Positions 30,835 through 42,256 of a DNA stretch of 64,000 nt are shown here, piece after piece (within the stretch, counting starts at the first letter, position 1; every line of letters begins with the position of its first letter). This DNA is from Adiantum capillus-veneris (Eukaryota > Streptophyta > Polypodiopsida > Polypodiales > Pteridaceae): assembly GCA_014529385.2 (NCBI GenBank), contig CM043960.1:116694043-116758042 (forward strand), written 5' to 3'. The notes beneath the pieces were generated by a model. It was not told the DNA's origin. It ran no database searches and worked only from the letters and a program-made list of their open reading frames with translations. The position numbers were made by a program, and so were the translations under genes.

Positions 30835-31250
30835 AGTAGTCCTGATGATGCAGTACATGCGCAAAGCCAAAGGGAGGTGAGTAAAACCATGTTTGCATAG
30901 ATTTTGTTAGTGTTTGAGCGTCTCATGTACGATCTACTAGTGTCGAGGCCCAACCTAGTAGTTGTAATAGGAGAATTTACAGCATGGATTGTCAGTGTCG
31001 TACGATGATTGACACTAGCATGATGCTTCGTGGATCTTTGCAGACCATATAGAGTTGTCTGCGAAATCTACATGCAGGCTCTAGCATGGATACGCACACT
31101 CCCCTACCACTAGATTTGATACGACTGCATGTAGATCAACTGAGTGAGCCAGTGGGCATAGGTTGAGAGAGTCTCTCACCTAGTTTCTTGTACATACTAG
31201 TAATCTAGCTAGTAGGTATTTCTTATCAGCACATCTCCTTTAAGTGGGTT
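30835..31250 (+). other. F interior, second part
   Basis: It continues the sequence interrupted by A. Near 31,200-31,245 it has CTAGTAGGTATTTCTTATC and GCACATCTCCTTT, which also occur just inside the minus-strand TRIM-like LTR at about 58,545-58,585. This supports the view that 20,048 to about 31,250, without A, is one F element with a longer interior than the TRIM copy. No coding motif was seen. Confidence 0.45.
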
Positions 31251-32033
31251 TTTTTTTGGGGAAAAGGCATGCACCATGACTCCCTAGCTTGGGAGGTGCA
31301 TTATGTGTTTAGTGGTGCATGGAATGTAGAGTGCATGGAGCTTGCCTAGTGCCTCTAGTGTGTTCCTCCCTTGTGTCTCCCTTTGTGCTTAGTGGAGGCC
31401 TCTTTATATAGGCGTGAGAGGTGTTCCTTACCTAATGGTCCTTGCAAATATCCATTGGTCACTGTAGAGAGTCTATATGCCTCTAGTGAGAGAGATAGAG
31501 AGGGAGAGAAGGTAGAGATAGAGAGAAGGGAGGTAAGAGTGGGGTGGGGAGTTTACTAGCCATTGGCTAGGTTATTAGAGAAAATTGGAGATCGGGGCAT
31601 TTACAATGGGTTTTGTTGACAGTTCGGGTGGCCGGTGTGAGGTTAATGCTGCCAGAATTGGTGTTTTGTTGCATGATGCAGAGATGCTACGTGTCACTTC
31701 TTTTTGGCTTCGGCGTCACTTCTCAATTCAGTGTCATTTTTGTGTGCTTTTGATTGTCTTCTACTTTTGTCAATGGCGTGGTGCTTGTTTCCTTTGCTTT
31801 ATCACTTTTTTGTGTGTGCATATGACGTGCGTGCACTTGTGTGAATGGGTGCGTGCACTCATGCATGTAGTGTACGTGTATGTATGTGCATGTGCTCGTA
31901 AGTGCGTATTTGCGTGCTTGTGAGTGTGTGTAATTGTGTGAGGGTGTAGTTGCTTGTGAGTGTGTGTGCGTATGTATATGGGGTTGCGTGTGTGTGTGTG
32001 TTGTGAGTATGTCGGTAAGTGTGTGTGCATGGT

Positions 32034-32064
<31 letters not shown>

Positions 32065-32264
32065 CATTTATTATTTTTTTATAATTCTTTTAAGTGTCGC
32101 AAGTGTTGATTACAAAGAACGAGGGAGAGTGGGCGTGAGTGAAGCGAGGGGATGGCAAGAGGTTGAGGGGATGGGGTGAGGTTGTGGGTGTGTGTATGCG
32201 TCTATGTGTGTGTATATATATATATAGAGAGAGAGAAACTGTTATGCGTGCGGGCTGGTGAACA

Positions 32265-32266
<2 letters not shown>

Positions 32267-32356
<90 letters not shown>
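32267..32356. repeat. compound (CA)n(GA)n microsatellite
   Basis: About 22 CA units run directly into about 22 GA units without interruption. Confidence 0.97.
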
Positions 32357-32358
<2 letters not shown>

Positions 32359-32743
32359 AATCCAAGATTGAAGTGAGGGGGGGAAGAGAGAGTGAGGGAG
32401 AGGCTAGGGGAGTTGAGAGTGTGTGTGAGTGTAGGTGTGTGTGGTGGGGGTTAAGAGAGAGAGAGTTTGATTGCGCGCGGGCTGGCTATGCGGACACCAA
32501 AAGGGGGGGGGGGGGGAGAGTCAACACGAGGGAGAGACAGGGTGGGGGAAATAGTGGGCCAGGTGAGGGGTGTACGCGCGAGAGTGTATGTGTGTTTGGT
32601 GGGTAACAAGAGAGAGAAAAATTGTTTGGTCAGCTGGCCTCATAGCTATCGAGGAAGAGAGACAGAGTGTTTGAGAGTAAATGCGAGATGAGAGAGAGAT
32701 TGTATTGTCATGCTGAGAATGAGAGAGGGAGAAAGTGGGGGGA

Positions 32744-32978
32744 GGGCTGAACAAGGGAGAGAGAGAGTATGGACAAGAGGGAAGAGATGAGGGAGGAAGG
32801 TGTGAGTGTGTGTGTGTGTGTGTGTGAATAATGAAAGAGAGAGAGAGACTCTTGTCCCATGCATGGCGGGCTGAACAAGGGAGAAAGAGAGTATGGACAA
32901 GAGGTAAGAGATGAGGGAGGAAGGTGTGAGTGTGTGTGAATAATGAAAGAGAGAGAGATACTCTTGTCCCATGCATGG
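32744..32978. repeat. tandem duplication of about 115-125 bp
   Basis: Two adjacent units (about 32,744-32,868 and 32,869-32,978) share GGGCTGAACAAGGGAGA, TATGGACAAGAGG, GATGAGGGAGGAAGGTGTG and CTCTTGTCCCATGCATGGC. They differ mainly in the length of an internal GT run. Confidence 0.9.
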
Positions 32979-33317
32979 CGGCCCGTTGGGTTGACGAACT
33001 AGGGGGAGAGAGATATTTTAATGCGCCCTATGGGCTTGCCTACACAGAGAAAAATGTGAGTGAGAGATAGAGTGAGGAGTGTGTGTGAGAGAGAGAAGGC
33101 TGAATAATAGATGCGAGGGAGAGAGAAAGAGTGTAGTTGAGGAAGAGGGTGGGGTGGCGATAATGGAGGGTAGAGAGGGGATAATGGAGGAGTGGGAGGC
33201 AGTGGTGCCAAAGGGAGGCGCGGTGGCTTATTGCGCACATGTGAGCAAGGGAAGATGGTTTTGGCGGTAGTAATAAAAACATTAAATTTTTTGTTGTTGT
33301 TTTTACCTCATGCTTGC

Positions 33318-33412
33318 CGAATGGGTTTGATTCCTGCGGCCTTGGTTTCAAAAACCGGCCAACTTCAGTTTCTCTGGCCGGGCTAGAGGGTGGTGCGGCT
33401 AGTCCGGTATCA
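33318..33412 (-). repeat. D 3' LTR end (shared segment with 53,636-53,733)
   Basis: The plus strand contains TTGGTTTCAAAAACCGGCC, CAACTTCAGTTT, GGGCTAGAGGG and CCGGTATCA. The same order occurs at 53,636-53,733. It ends at TCA followed by a purine tract on the minus strand and the D integrase, so it fits the first bases of the D 3' LTR. The rest of that LTR could not be traced leftwards. Confidence 0.5.
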
Positions 33413-33414
33413 TT

Positions 33415-33430
33415 AGCCCTCCCCCTAGGT
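33415..33430 (-). other. D polypurine tract candidate
   Basis: The minus strand reads CCTAGGGGGAGGGCTAA between the integrase end and the shared LTR-like segment. Confidence 0.5.
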
Positions 33431-33438
33431 TAGGGAAT

Positions 33439-33720
33439 TTATGCCTCTAACTCATTTGTTTGATCATTGTCATCGGAGGTGGAGGTTGATGGTGTATCCT
33501 CATCAAGAATGTCGATAGGTGGATTTTGATCAAATCGTAGAAAATAAGGTTTAAGCCACCAGCCATTGAGTCTGGTTTTATGAAGCTTACCATCAGCTTC
33601 CATGAGCTGGTAACTCCCATTGGCATATTTCTTTCTGATGATGAAAGGGCCTTCCCATCGGAGGAGGATCTTCTTATCTTTACGTGTGTCGAAGCAATTG
33701 TCATAGCGGAGCACCAACAC
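33439..33720 (-). pseudogene. pol: D integrase C-terminal domain
   Basis: 93 residues. It starts LVLRYDNCFDTRK and continues LLRWEGPFIIRKKYANGSYQLME and KTRLNGWWLKPYF. This is the SH3-like end module (GPF/Y) of plant gypsy integrases, followed by an acidic tail. It is the last coding part of D. Confidence 0.8.
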
Positions 33721-33908
33721 ACCCTTCTTTAAATCTTTGCGCCAAAGGTGTTGATTGAAACTAAGCCGTCTGTGTTCTGCATGTGCCGCATAATAATTTA
33801 TTGCCTCTTCTCTGTCTAGTTGTAGTCATTCCAAGTCAAGGATTTGATCTCTCAAATGCATGTTGGGTCGTTGAAACTGGCTTGCCATCACCCTGAGACT
33901 TGCTAGTT

Positions 33909-34316
33909 TCACGTCCATAGGTAAGATTTCCTCCTTGCCAAATACCAAATGATATGGGGTGAACCCAAAGATGTGCTAAATGAGGTTTGGTAGGCCCACA
34001 AATCTGGGAGTAGATACTTATCCCAATCCCCAGGATGATTGTTAAACTGCTTGGTGATAATTTTACAAACCATTCCATTCACTTTTTCAACTAAGCCATT
34101 ACATTGAGGGTAATATGGTGAGGAGTGCCTACTTGTAATGCCTAGTTTTTGCATTAACCCTCCTACCAAGTCTGCTTTGAAACCTGGCCCTCTATCAGAG
34201 ATGATTTCTAATGGTGTGCCAAACTTGCAACATATGTGCTCATAGACAAACTTAGCTACCTCCACAATTGTGGTTGTAGCTTCCACCCACCTAGTCATAT
34301 AGTCGACTCCCGTCAT
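33909..34316 (-). pseudogene. pol: D integrase catalytic core
   Basis: 135 residues. It begins TGVDYMTRWVEA, has the second Asp in IISDRGPGF, and YYPQCNGLVEKVNG where the third acidic residue, Glu, is retained. The first Asp lies upstream outside the open stretch. A stop and frameshift precede and follow, separating it from the zinc module (34,538-34,750) and C-terminal domain. Confidence 0.8.
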
Positions 34317-34537
34317 GATATAAAACTTCCCTGAGTTGGCCCTAGGTAATGTTCCTATGGCATCTATAGCCCATTTTTCTAATGGCCCATATGAAAGGAT
34401 AGGCGTCTGTGGTTTAGGAATGAGTGACCTGGTGCCGGCCTTTTGTCACAACTTACATGTCTTACACCAGTGGTGTACATCACGATTAAGGCTAGGACAT
34501 ACAAAACCAGCAGGCAAGATTTTCTTGCTTGTTATAT

Positions 34538-34810
34538 TTAGGGCAAATGACCGCCACAAAAACCATCATGACAACTGGAAATTACCCCCATAATTTCATT
34601 AGAGAGAGGGACCTTCCTAAGTACTTGTTCCTTACCCTTACAATACAAACCGTCATTGATAAGCCAATACCTTCTGGCCTTCTCGGTAAGCCATTGCTTT
34701 TGCCCTTTTGTTAAATCCAATGGACATTCCCCTGTTTCCAAGAAATGCAATATGTCGGGTAAGGCATCACTACCTTGAAATAGAGGGAGATTTATCTTTA
34801 TAGCCCCAAT
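34538..34810 (-). pseudogene. pol: D integrase N-terminal zinc module
   Basis: The open stretch 34,538-34,750 reads WLINDGLYCKG, then VISSCHDGFCGGHL, the start of the H2C2 module. The frame runs upstream without a stop to 34,810, where B begins. On the far side of B the frame continues from 50,243 into the end of the second RNase H, with no base gained or lost if one CCAAY copy is removed. Confidence 0.8.
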
Positions 34811-35317
34811 TGGAATTGGAGCTGATCTCTTCAGATAGCTGATTCCAGTGTTAGAATTTATAGCAATTGGAAGTCGTCAGTTCAGTCAGTGAAATTGGAA
34901 TGGAATATAGAAACTGAGCTTGAATAGTTAACTAAATTGAAATACTCTACTGGGACTAGAAACAGACTGAATGACTTGAAAAGTGTTTCACTTCAGATGC
35001 AGAGTTTAGGAAGAACGAATACAAGCTATTACAGACTGAAGCTCAATTGACTACTATACTAATGATTACAGAGTAGAGTTACAAGTGAAGAGATTGTCAC
35101 TCAAGACAACTTCGAAGACTAGAACCAAGAGACTAGAAGTAAGAAGTCAAAGAGTACAAGCAGCCCCAAAGTACAATCAGCCCGATTACAATGTAATGGA
35201 TCCTATTTATAGCCTCTTGAAGTTACTGTGGTAACCGCCATGGTAACTACTGGCTGGTCCACTGTTCGGCTTCCAGGAGATATTTCCCGCCTGTTGAGAC
35301 TATCTCCGCCGTCTACA
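34811..35317 (-). repeat. B 3' LTR
   Basis: It matches 49,733-50,237 along its full length with scattered substitutions and short indels. On the minus strand GGCTATAAATAGGA at 35,201-35,214 is a strong TATA box. The polypurine tract follows directly on its inner side. Confidence 0.9.
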
Positions 35318-35337
35318 TCCTTCCCTCCTTTCTTGAA
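35318..35337 (-). other. B polypurine tract
   Basis: The minus strand reads TTCAAGAAAGGAGGGAAGGA immediately before the 3' LTR. Confidence 0.8.
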
Positions 35338-35598
35338 TTTTGGTAAGACTCCAAATTTTTTGAAAAAACCCACGGTCTAATCCTTCGGAGGTGTTGAGGA
35401 ACCTCTTTGCCTGCTTGCTGGGTTGGCTGATGTTCCTCATGAGTTGGCCTATGTTCCTCATGATAGTACTCTTCTGAAGTTGCTAGCTCTCCTGACATTG
35501 TTAGCTTTATACCATACTTCATGCTTGTTGAGTGCTTGACACCCCTATAGTTGTAATTCCATGGGTGTCTAGCCAAAGAAACTCCAACACCTTACTGG

Positions 35599-35692
35599 AA
35601 AATCCACCGTCTGATTCTAAAATTGCCTAGAAAAATCCACCGTCTGATTCTGAGAATGGCTAGAAAAATCCACCATTGGACTCTGAAATGGA
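35599..35692 (-). repeat. three 33-bp tandem repeats near the 3' end of B
   Basis: Units beginning AAAATCCACCGTCTGATTCT recur at about 35,599, 35,632 and 35,665. The period is a multiple of three, so on the minus strand they read as an 11-residue repeat around TVDFS, one unit carrying a stop. Confidence 0.75.
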
Positions 35693-36613
35693 CCTACCCA
35701 GTATCCTTCCACTGAACCCGCTTCCTCTTGCCCTTCGATCGTATTGGTGTTTCAAAAGCCCCAGTTCTAGCATTGTCCTTCTGGATGAGTCTGTAAATGG
35801 CCTCTTGCTCAAGCTAATCCCACCTTTATGTAGTCATTTCTACTTCATAAGGCGTGAGAGGATGATAGGTTTTGGTGTCGAGATCATAGAGCGTGCGTTT
35901 GCCTTTTGTTAGACGAGTTATGGCCAATTTGTGACAATGCGAAGCTGTATGGATCCATCCTTCTGGAAGAGGCTGATTTGTTTTAATCCTAGCTTCGAAG
36001 AGAATCTCAACCATGTCTCTGTACTGTGGTCCCAGGCCTAGTTTAGCCGTAACATCCTTTTCACAAAATTTAGAGGACTCCACAATAAGTTGCAGCAGTT
36101 GGTTTGTGATCTTGGTGAGACCTTTAAGCTAGATTTTCCATTGTCCCATACATAGCTTAATTCTCTATATCTCCTCCTTTAGTTCCCCAAGATCATTAAA
36201 TTGAAGAGCATCATTGAGCAATGTTTGCCACATTTTCTATTCAATAGTGGATCACTCATACCAATCCCGAAGATCATCATTAATATTATAGTATGTGAGC
36301 CGACCTACTGGTTCTGGATGTTGAGGATACAGTGTTGGGAAAAACCTTGGCAGCTCAGCTTCTCTGGCTGGTAAATCATACAAGAGGACTAAGGAATTGG
36401 GTACAAATCCCAGAAAATTGAGGACAGCCTAATTCTCCTGTTGCATCATCTTTCTAGTTACTTTGACCAGCTGAAACAGTCTTCGGAGAGCAGTTGCCTG
36501 TTCTCCTACTGTCATTTGAGTTGAAGGCCCTTTACTGATGGTAGCCTGATCTCAAGAATAGCTTGTACCCTCTGATCCAAAACTCTCCTGGCAATTTTCA
36601 TTTGCAGTAAAAC
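35693..36613 (-). pseudogene. B 3' ORF, C-terminal part
   Basis: The clearest open piece is 35,826-36,083, 85 residues with YRDMVEILFEARIKTNQPL and WIHTASHCHKLAITRLTKG. No known domain is recognised. The rest of the stretch has readable but interrupted minus-strand coding. It appears to be the end of the long 3' ORF that begins near 39,566. Confidence 0.4.
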
Positions 36614-37554
36614 TTATTTTAATTGACCTCTAACATCCTTCATACATTTATAGGTTGGTCTGTTCCCCAGAAGGAGCTCTAATTCGATGGCTAGAGAATG
36701 ACAGTCTGCAGTAGACTGCCGCTGCCAGTGTGGATTAGCTTGTTTGTCAATAGAATTTAGTACCCATTCAGGTACTCTTTCTAGCAATTGAATTCTTCTA
36801 GGATGATCAAGTAGTTGGCACACCTCTTGGTCATGGAAAGCAGTTGATTTTCAATGTTGGACCATTTCTCTGGCGCCAACATACAATCGCTGAAACCGTT
36901 CAAGATCATACAAAAAAACATCATCCTCCAGATACATCCTGGTTATAGGAGCTTGCTGATGTCTTAGTCTCTTGTTCAATGTGATGAGCTATAATGAATG
37001 TTGCTCATCACCTTTTAGAACCCCATTCATAGCTTTGCCTTTCCTTTCTCATCCGTACTGTGCTGTGAGTGGTGCATTGGCGAATTCTTAGTGTTACTGG
37101 GTTGTTGATCTCCAGCAGGCTGATCACCTGACTATTGATCTTCATACTGGTTTGGATGGTCTGTATTGGGCTAATTTTCTCCTATGGCCCCTGCTCCACC
37201 AGCACCAGATCCTGAAGGTGGATATGGAGGAGAGTCATCATCATCATGCCTTTCTTCTGGTTCATACTCCTTCTCTTCCTCTTCTGTTGCCTTATCATCA
37301 TCCTCATTGAGGTTGTTCTGCTGTTCAATATAATCCAGGATAGCTTGATTTGCCAAAGCACTGTTGTATTCAAAAAGTTTATCCTGAAATCACTCTTCAT
37401 TGTTTCCATAAGCGCTCTTAGATTATCTATATTGAAAAAAGTATTCCCCTCTATTCAGTATCTGAGCCAAATTATTATAGATATATCTTTCAGTTAAAGT
37501 GGCTATCAAGGTAGTGTGGCTAGTCAGCAATGAGTTGAAATCAACTCTCTTCAT
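36614..37554 (-). pseudogene. B 3' ORF, acidic and middle part
   Basis: 37,171-37,356 encodes a short peptide with EEEEKEYEPEERHDDDD followed by PPYPPSGSGAGGAG, an acidic then Pro/Gly-rich linker. 36,614-36,823 encodes QLLDHPRRIQLLERVPEWV and a Leu-rich segment. Between them the frame is readable except for TAG/TGA codons where Gln or Arg would fit. No homology is recognised. Confidence 0.45.
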
Positions 37555-38530
37555 TCACAGCATGGTTTCGAATGTGTCAGCAGCTCTTTCGACCTCTTCC
37601 TTTTCTTCTCTAAGCGTCTGTATCTCATACTCCATCTTGGATAACTTATCTTCTAAGTGTTGAATGGTCCTAGCTGATTGATTTTCAAGAACACTGTGCC
37701 GCAGGGACTGGGCTCCTCTCTCCTGCTCCAACTTTTGAACTTGCTGCTCAGTCTCCCTCAGTTCAGCTTTTAACTTGGTCAATTCATCATTTGACACTGA
37801 GGTATCGAACATTTTTCCTATAGCATTCACAATAGTGTTCCAGGATGAGTGAATAAGTACGAAACAACCATCATTCACTGTAGCTGGGTCACATGAAACT
37901 AGCTTGTAAACTGTGACATGAGCCATATATGGTAGTGTAGCATAATCAGATTTGTGCAGCAGTAGACGTCCTTTGAGAGGATGAGTCTGTAGTTGTTGTA
38001 ACCGGTCCTTCTTGGTTAAATGTAGAGCCGCTTCATTGTAAGGGATGGAAACCTTACCAAGCGGACTCGAAGGTGCTGGTCCTTTTCCTATATTAGTATG
38101 TCCCACTAGCTGCTCAGCACTGGTCCTATCTAACTGTTCTTTTCTTGCACTGGTGGTTGCTGAAATTTGCCCTGCTGATTGGCTGATTCCACCAGTGGTC
38201 TAGACGAGAGGTTGTTCTGACTTGCTAGCTGAAGTGTGGTCTGCTGGAGTCTTTTCAACAGACACTGTTTTGACTTGACTTTCCAGCTGCCTAAGGAAAG
38301 CACTGCTTTTGGCCAATGTAGTTTTTGGTCTTTTTGAACTACCAGCCTCCTCTTGCATGGTTTTCCTCTTTTATCCAATGAGAGCTAACTGGTTATCTGG
38401 GGCTTCTTCATTTGATGATAAATCCACATTGTTAGTTACCAGAAAGGGCTTCTGGCTCCAAGCTATCCTTACCTGGTCATGAGCATGTTTCCCAGTAAAG
38501 GAACTGCCAAACATACCAAGCTTTGAAAAC
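37555..38530 (-). pseudogene. B 3' ORF, coiled-coil part
   Basis: 183 residues are open from 38,106 to 37,555. The last 80 (from about residue 103) form a long heptad-rich coiled coil: LTKLKAELRETEQQVQKLEQ, then LEDKLSKMEYEIQTLREEKE. Upstream, the same frame is readable to an ATG near 38,535 apart from one TAG and one TAA at Gln-like positions; it is Ser/Thr/Lys-rich. It is not recognised as any retroviral protein. It lies after integrase in the position of env-like or other 3' ORFs of plant gypsy elements, but no signal peptide or membrane segment is visible. Confidence 0.55.
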
Positions 38531-38714
38531 ATTTTGGGACTTCAAATTAGTAGTCTACTGAAGTACATTATGTGACAGAATCTAACATAGATTGATTGGA
38601 ACTGTGGCGTCTAATCTTTTTGCTGGTAACATAGCAAACAATTTTTCTGACACATAAGTTGGGTTGTTTTTGAGACTCACAGCTAGCGGCAAGCAGCACG
38701 AATGTCTAGACCTG

Positions 38715-39566
38715 CTATACTGGAACCCCTTGCATGCTGGCTTTGTGTTTCTTCTTGGAAGCATCATCTTCTTTCAGAGCTGCACTGATCTGTTCTGCTG
38801 TTGTGACAGATGGCTTTGGCTCATTTGGTATCTTGAATGCAAAAGCAATATTCTCAGGTGTTACCGATACCTTTCTACCATAAACCATAGCACTTCCATC
38901 CTCCACATTGAAGGAATCTAGAACCTGTTTAATGATAGCTGTGTCAAACTCAATTCTTGTGGCTTGCACAACCACATGCAAATCCCACAGTCGGCGTAAC
39001 ACCTCGGCTTGCTTAGTGAACACATACCATTGTATTTTACTGTGAGGAATAAGTGGAAGAGAAGCTTTTGCAGAAGCAATAAGTGCTTGGGTTTCCTCTA
39101 TAGTCTCCTGCATTCTTTCCGACATTTTCTTCCTACCCATACACTATGAAGACGATGACTCAGTAGAGGGAGAAGAAGAGGACTTACTTGAAGCTTCAAA
39201 TACGTATCCAAGTGTAGCTGGTAAAGATAGACAATAATCAGTAATTTCTTTAGACGAAGAAGTTTGTGGTTGTAGTGACGAAACTTCAGAGCTTGGCGAT
39301 GGCGAATGGATAACAAAAGGCAGACATCGCGCAGGAGATTTACGAGGAAAAATACCTACACGCCTTACTGTTATACGCATCCGCGCCATAAAAGCTCCAC
39401 TACTTACCGTTCCTAGAGTCTTGTGCATTGCAAATGATGTGGCACACATGCATTGGCTAATCCGCTCCATCTTCTCTGAAATGATTACTACTAATAGTCC
39501 AACTAACTCTTTTCCCCATAAAAGATGATATTGATTTTGACACTTTACTAAGTTTGTTACTTCCAT
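38715..39566 (-). pseudogene. B 3' ORF, N-terminal globular part
   Basis: Two pieces in one frame are separated by a single TAG at about 39,144. The first (140 residues) ends in a Ser-rich run. The second (141 residues) has a compact helical region: IQWYVFTKQAEVLRRLWDL, IEFDTAIIKQVLDSF and VSVTPENIAFAFKIP. This resembles the DNA-binding-like or putative plant-transposon domains found beside many plant gypsy genes only in general style; I do not assign a family. The frame is lost near 38,710. Confidence 0.5.
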
Positions 39567-39599
39567 GGTGTTATCGAAGGAGTTTCAAACTTCGAGTGA

Positions 39600-39734
39600 G
39601 ACTTTCCGAGCAAGACCTAAATCGTGCAAAAGTCAACAAAATTGAAGACCACAATCTAAACCACAAAAGGTATTGTTTATAATTACTTTTAAAATTAGTA
39701 TATGTGTGTGTGTTTTTTTCTTGCATACTGTTTG

Positions 39735-39781
<47 letters not shown>

Positions 39782-40399
39782 GCTTATTGTGGTATATGCA
39801 ATGTGTGCTCTATCATCTCTTTCTCTATTTTTTCATGTTGTGAAGTAGAGTGTTCTCTCTCTTCTCTCTCTCTCTCTCTCTCAATTAAATGCCTCTTGGT
39901 TAATCAAAAAATTATGAGAACTATAGCTATGTTCTGATGAGCACAATATATGGGTACGAAGAGCACAAAAAAATGACCCTATAATATGGACACCATCCAC
40001 TTCATGTTGTCATCAAAAACTCCCTTTTTTTTTTTTTCCCCTTGGTTGCACTTGAGGAAGGTTAAAAAATGTGAGGCGTCCAATTTCTATGAAGCCTAAA
40101 CTTTTGTAGAGCCTTGGGGATACACTTTAAGTCTTAGAAGTTGAATTTTACTTCTAAGTTCAAAAGTTGGACTTCAAGTATTAAACTTTAGAACTCCAGG
40201 GCTTTAGAGGCTTCAATTTTTTTTAGTCGTTTGCAAAGTGACACCTTTCACTTTTTTTTTTTCCAAAAGGAAAGATCAAATCAAAACTCCCTCAAGCACC
40301 AGGCGCCGGCCCATGGAGCTTGAGAGAGTTTTGTTTTTATTTAGCTAGATCTAAATCTTATTTCTCTCTCTTTTTTCAAATGAGAGAAAAAGATTTACT

Positions 40400-40439
<40 letters not shown>

Positions 40440-40688
40440 TTTGTGTATTCTACAAACTATGAGACATAGAGAGGGATAGAGAGGAAGAGAAAATGCGTAT
40501 GGTATGGTTTATAAATTCTAAAAAAGAAGAGATAGAGTATGAATATATGTGCTACAAGAGAGAGATAGAGATAGAGAGAGAGTGTGTGTGTGTGTGTGTT
40601 TGGTATTTAATACTCTATCATGAGCACATAGAGAGAGAGAGAGACACACACACACACACATAGAGAGAGAGAGATTTTGTGTGTGTAG
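39600..40688. other. B spacer between pol and the 3' ORF, repeat-rich
   Basis: No gene is recognised. It holds a C run and CT tract (39,736-39,777), a second CT tract (39,865-39,882), poly-T (40,026-40,038) and GA/GT/CA tracts (40,400-40,680). It could supply a splice acceptor or promoter for the 3' ORF, but nothing diagnostic is visible. Confidence 0.6.
39744..39777. repeat. CT microsatellite
   Basis: About 17 uninterrupted CT units following an eleven-base C run. Confidence 0.95.
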
Positions 40689-41389
40689 CTAATATTGGGG
40701 GGGGGGGGGGGGGGTATTGTATAGCATTCCTCCAAAAATGTTATAGATACTCGTTCGCTTTTTGTCTTGCTCGAATTGTTTTGCTCGGTGATTGGTAGGA
40801 CTCGTGTTATCGTATTGAGACTTTTTTGTCCTTTTGATTGGTTCTGGAACTGGTTGTACATGAAAAAGGTTTAAAATAGCTGATTCTGGAATTTCTTGTT
40901 CCTCGGTTCCTAGACTACCAGTACCCTTATTTCTGGAAGTCTCTCTATCTTCTGAATAATAGAGCTTGATTTTAGCCCCATTATATACCCCTGGCAACAG
41001 TAATCTAGATAAATATTTCAATCTGACTGTGTCATTGGAGAACACCCAATCAACTTCGTATGGACCTGCCCAAGCTATCTTTAAGTTCGGTTTCTTAGGG
41101 CCTAGCTTTGATTGATATAACAGAATAAAATCTCCTTTCTACAACTCCTTGACTTTGATTTGTCTATCATGCCAGTGTTTCCTTCTTTGCTGAACAATTT
41201 CTTGTTCCAACATAGCCCTCTGCCTTAATTCATCCAATTGCGTTAACTCCTCTAGTCTCTATTTCAAATTGTGATTGAAATCTAACCCTTTCTCGACTGC
41301 CATCCCGAGACTGGGTAGACAAATTTCATAGGCACAACAGCTTTGGTTCCATACACCATTCTAAATGGTGTCAATCTCGTGGTGACCTT
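40689..41389 (-). pseudogene. pol: B integrase C-terminal region
   Basis: The frame is readable with three stops (TAG at Gln-like positions). It shows RLEELTQLDELRQ, then GDFILLYQSKLGPRK, then a GPY-containing SH3-like segment and VRLKYLSRLLLPGVYNGAKI. The final 80 residues are charged and end at the G run. The composition and order match the end of gypsy integrase. Confidence 0.7.
40697..40714. repeat. G homopolymer, 18 bases
   Basis: An uninterrupted G run at the 3' end of the B pol region. Confidence 0.95.
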
Positions 41390-42194
41390 CTAAGCTATCC
41401 GATATGCCCAGAGAGCTGTTTGAAGTTTCAAGTCCCGCTGGTGTGGCTCTTTCTGCACAATCTTAGTGAGAATAGTCTTGACAGTTTTGTTACTTCTTTT
41501 GGCTTGCCCATTGCATCTAGGATAATATGGTGTTGATTTCTGATGCTTGACTGAAAGCATATCCATGAGAATATCCATAGTGTCATTGATAAAATGCATA
41601 CCCTGATCTGACACAATCTCAACAAGACATCCGTATCAACAAACAATATTTTCAAATAGAAACATAGCAATGCATTTTGTCGTGTTGTCGGGAAGAGCCT
41701 TAGCTTCTACCCATTTGATCACATAACAAGTGATCATCAATATATACCTATTCTTCCTTGGAGTAATTATCTTGAAGGGACCCATAAAATCAAGACCCCA
41801 TTTCATAAAAACACCCAGTGGGCTGAACCGGTGTGAGAGGAGTCATATCTGCTGTCGTGGGTCTGCCCATTCTTTGGCATATATCACAAGTTTTACAAAA
41901 GCTTCTAACATCAGATATTAAAGTCTGCCACCATAAACCAGCTTGTAGAATCTTTTTGGAAGTGATATCAGTAGAAAAATGTCCCCCAGAATCCCCATTA
42001 TGTGCCTCCGAAATAACTTGCATTCGTCCCTCCATAGGCACACATTTGCGAAGAACCCCATCGACTCCCAATCTGTAAAGTGATTCTCCAATGATGGTGA
42101 ACTTTAGACTCTTAATAATCAGAGCCTTATTTTGATTCTGAGTCCAGTTATCTGGGAATCCTCCCTTAGAAAGAAACTGATATACCTCATACAA
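41390..42194 (-). pseudogene. pol: B integrase zinc module and core
   Basis: 42,194-41,790 contains a complete H2C2 module: EAHNGDSGGHF then FCKTCDICQ. 41,614-41,390 contains VSDQGMHFIND with the second catalytic Asp and YYPRCNGQAKRSNK, where the third acidic position reads Lys. A frame change near 41,640 separates them. The Lys agrees with the same substitution in TE1. Confidence 0.8.
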
Positions 42195-42256
42195 TTCTAG
42201 ATCAATTGATTATGCCGATGTTAACTGAAATAGTTATACATCCACTGGCTTGTCTC

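Larger units (their letters stand above)
31251..33317. other. low-complexity stretch rich in GA, GT and CA repeats
   Basis: No gene is recognised. TTTATATAGG at about 31,402-31,411 is a possible TATA box, perhaps within an F-type 3' LTR. From 31,800 on the sequence is dominated by GT, GA and CA tracts. All open frames here translate simple repeats. Confidence 0.6.

Noticed and set aside
31723-33351. Ser/Leu-, Thr/His- or Val/Cys-rich frames in the 31.7-33.4 kb stretch as proteins.
   Set aside because: They translate GA, GT and CA microsatellites in several frames at once.
33318-33412. The shared D segment as a tRNA-derived SINE, because of GGTTTGATTCC-like sequence near 33,328.
   Set aside because: Only a weak B-box resemblance, no A box at proper distance and no tail; left as an LTR remnant.
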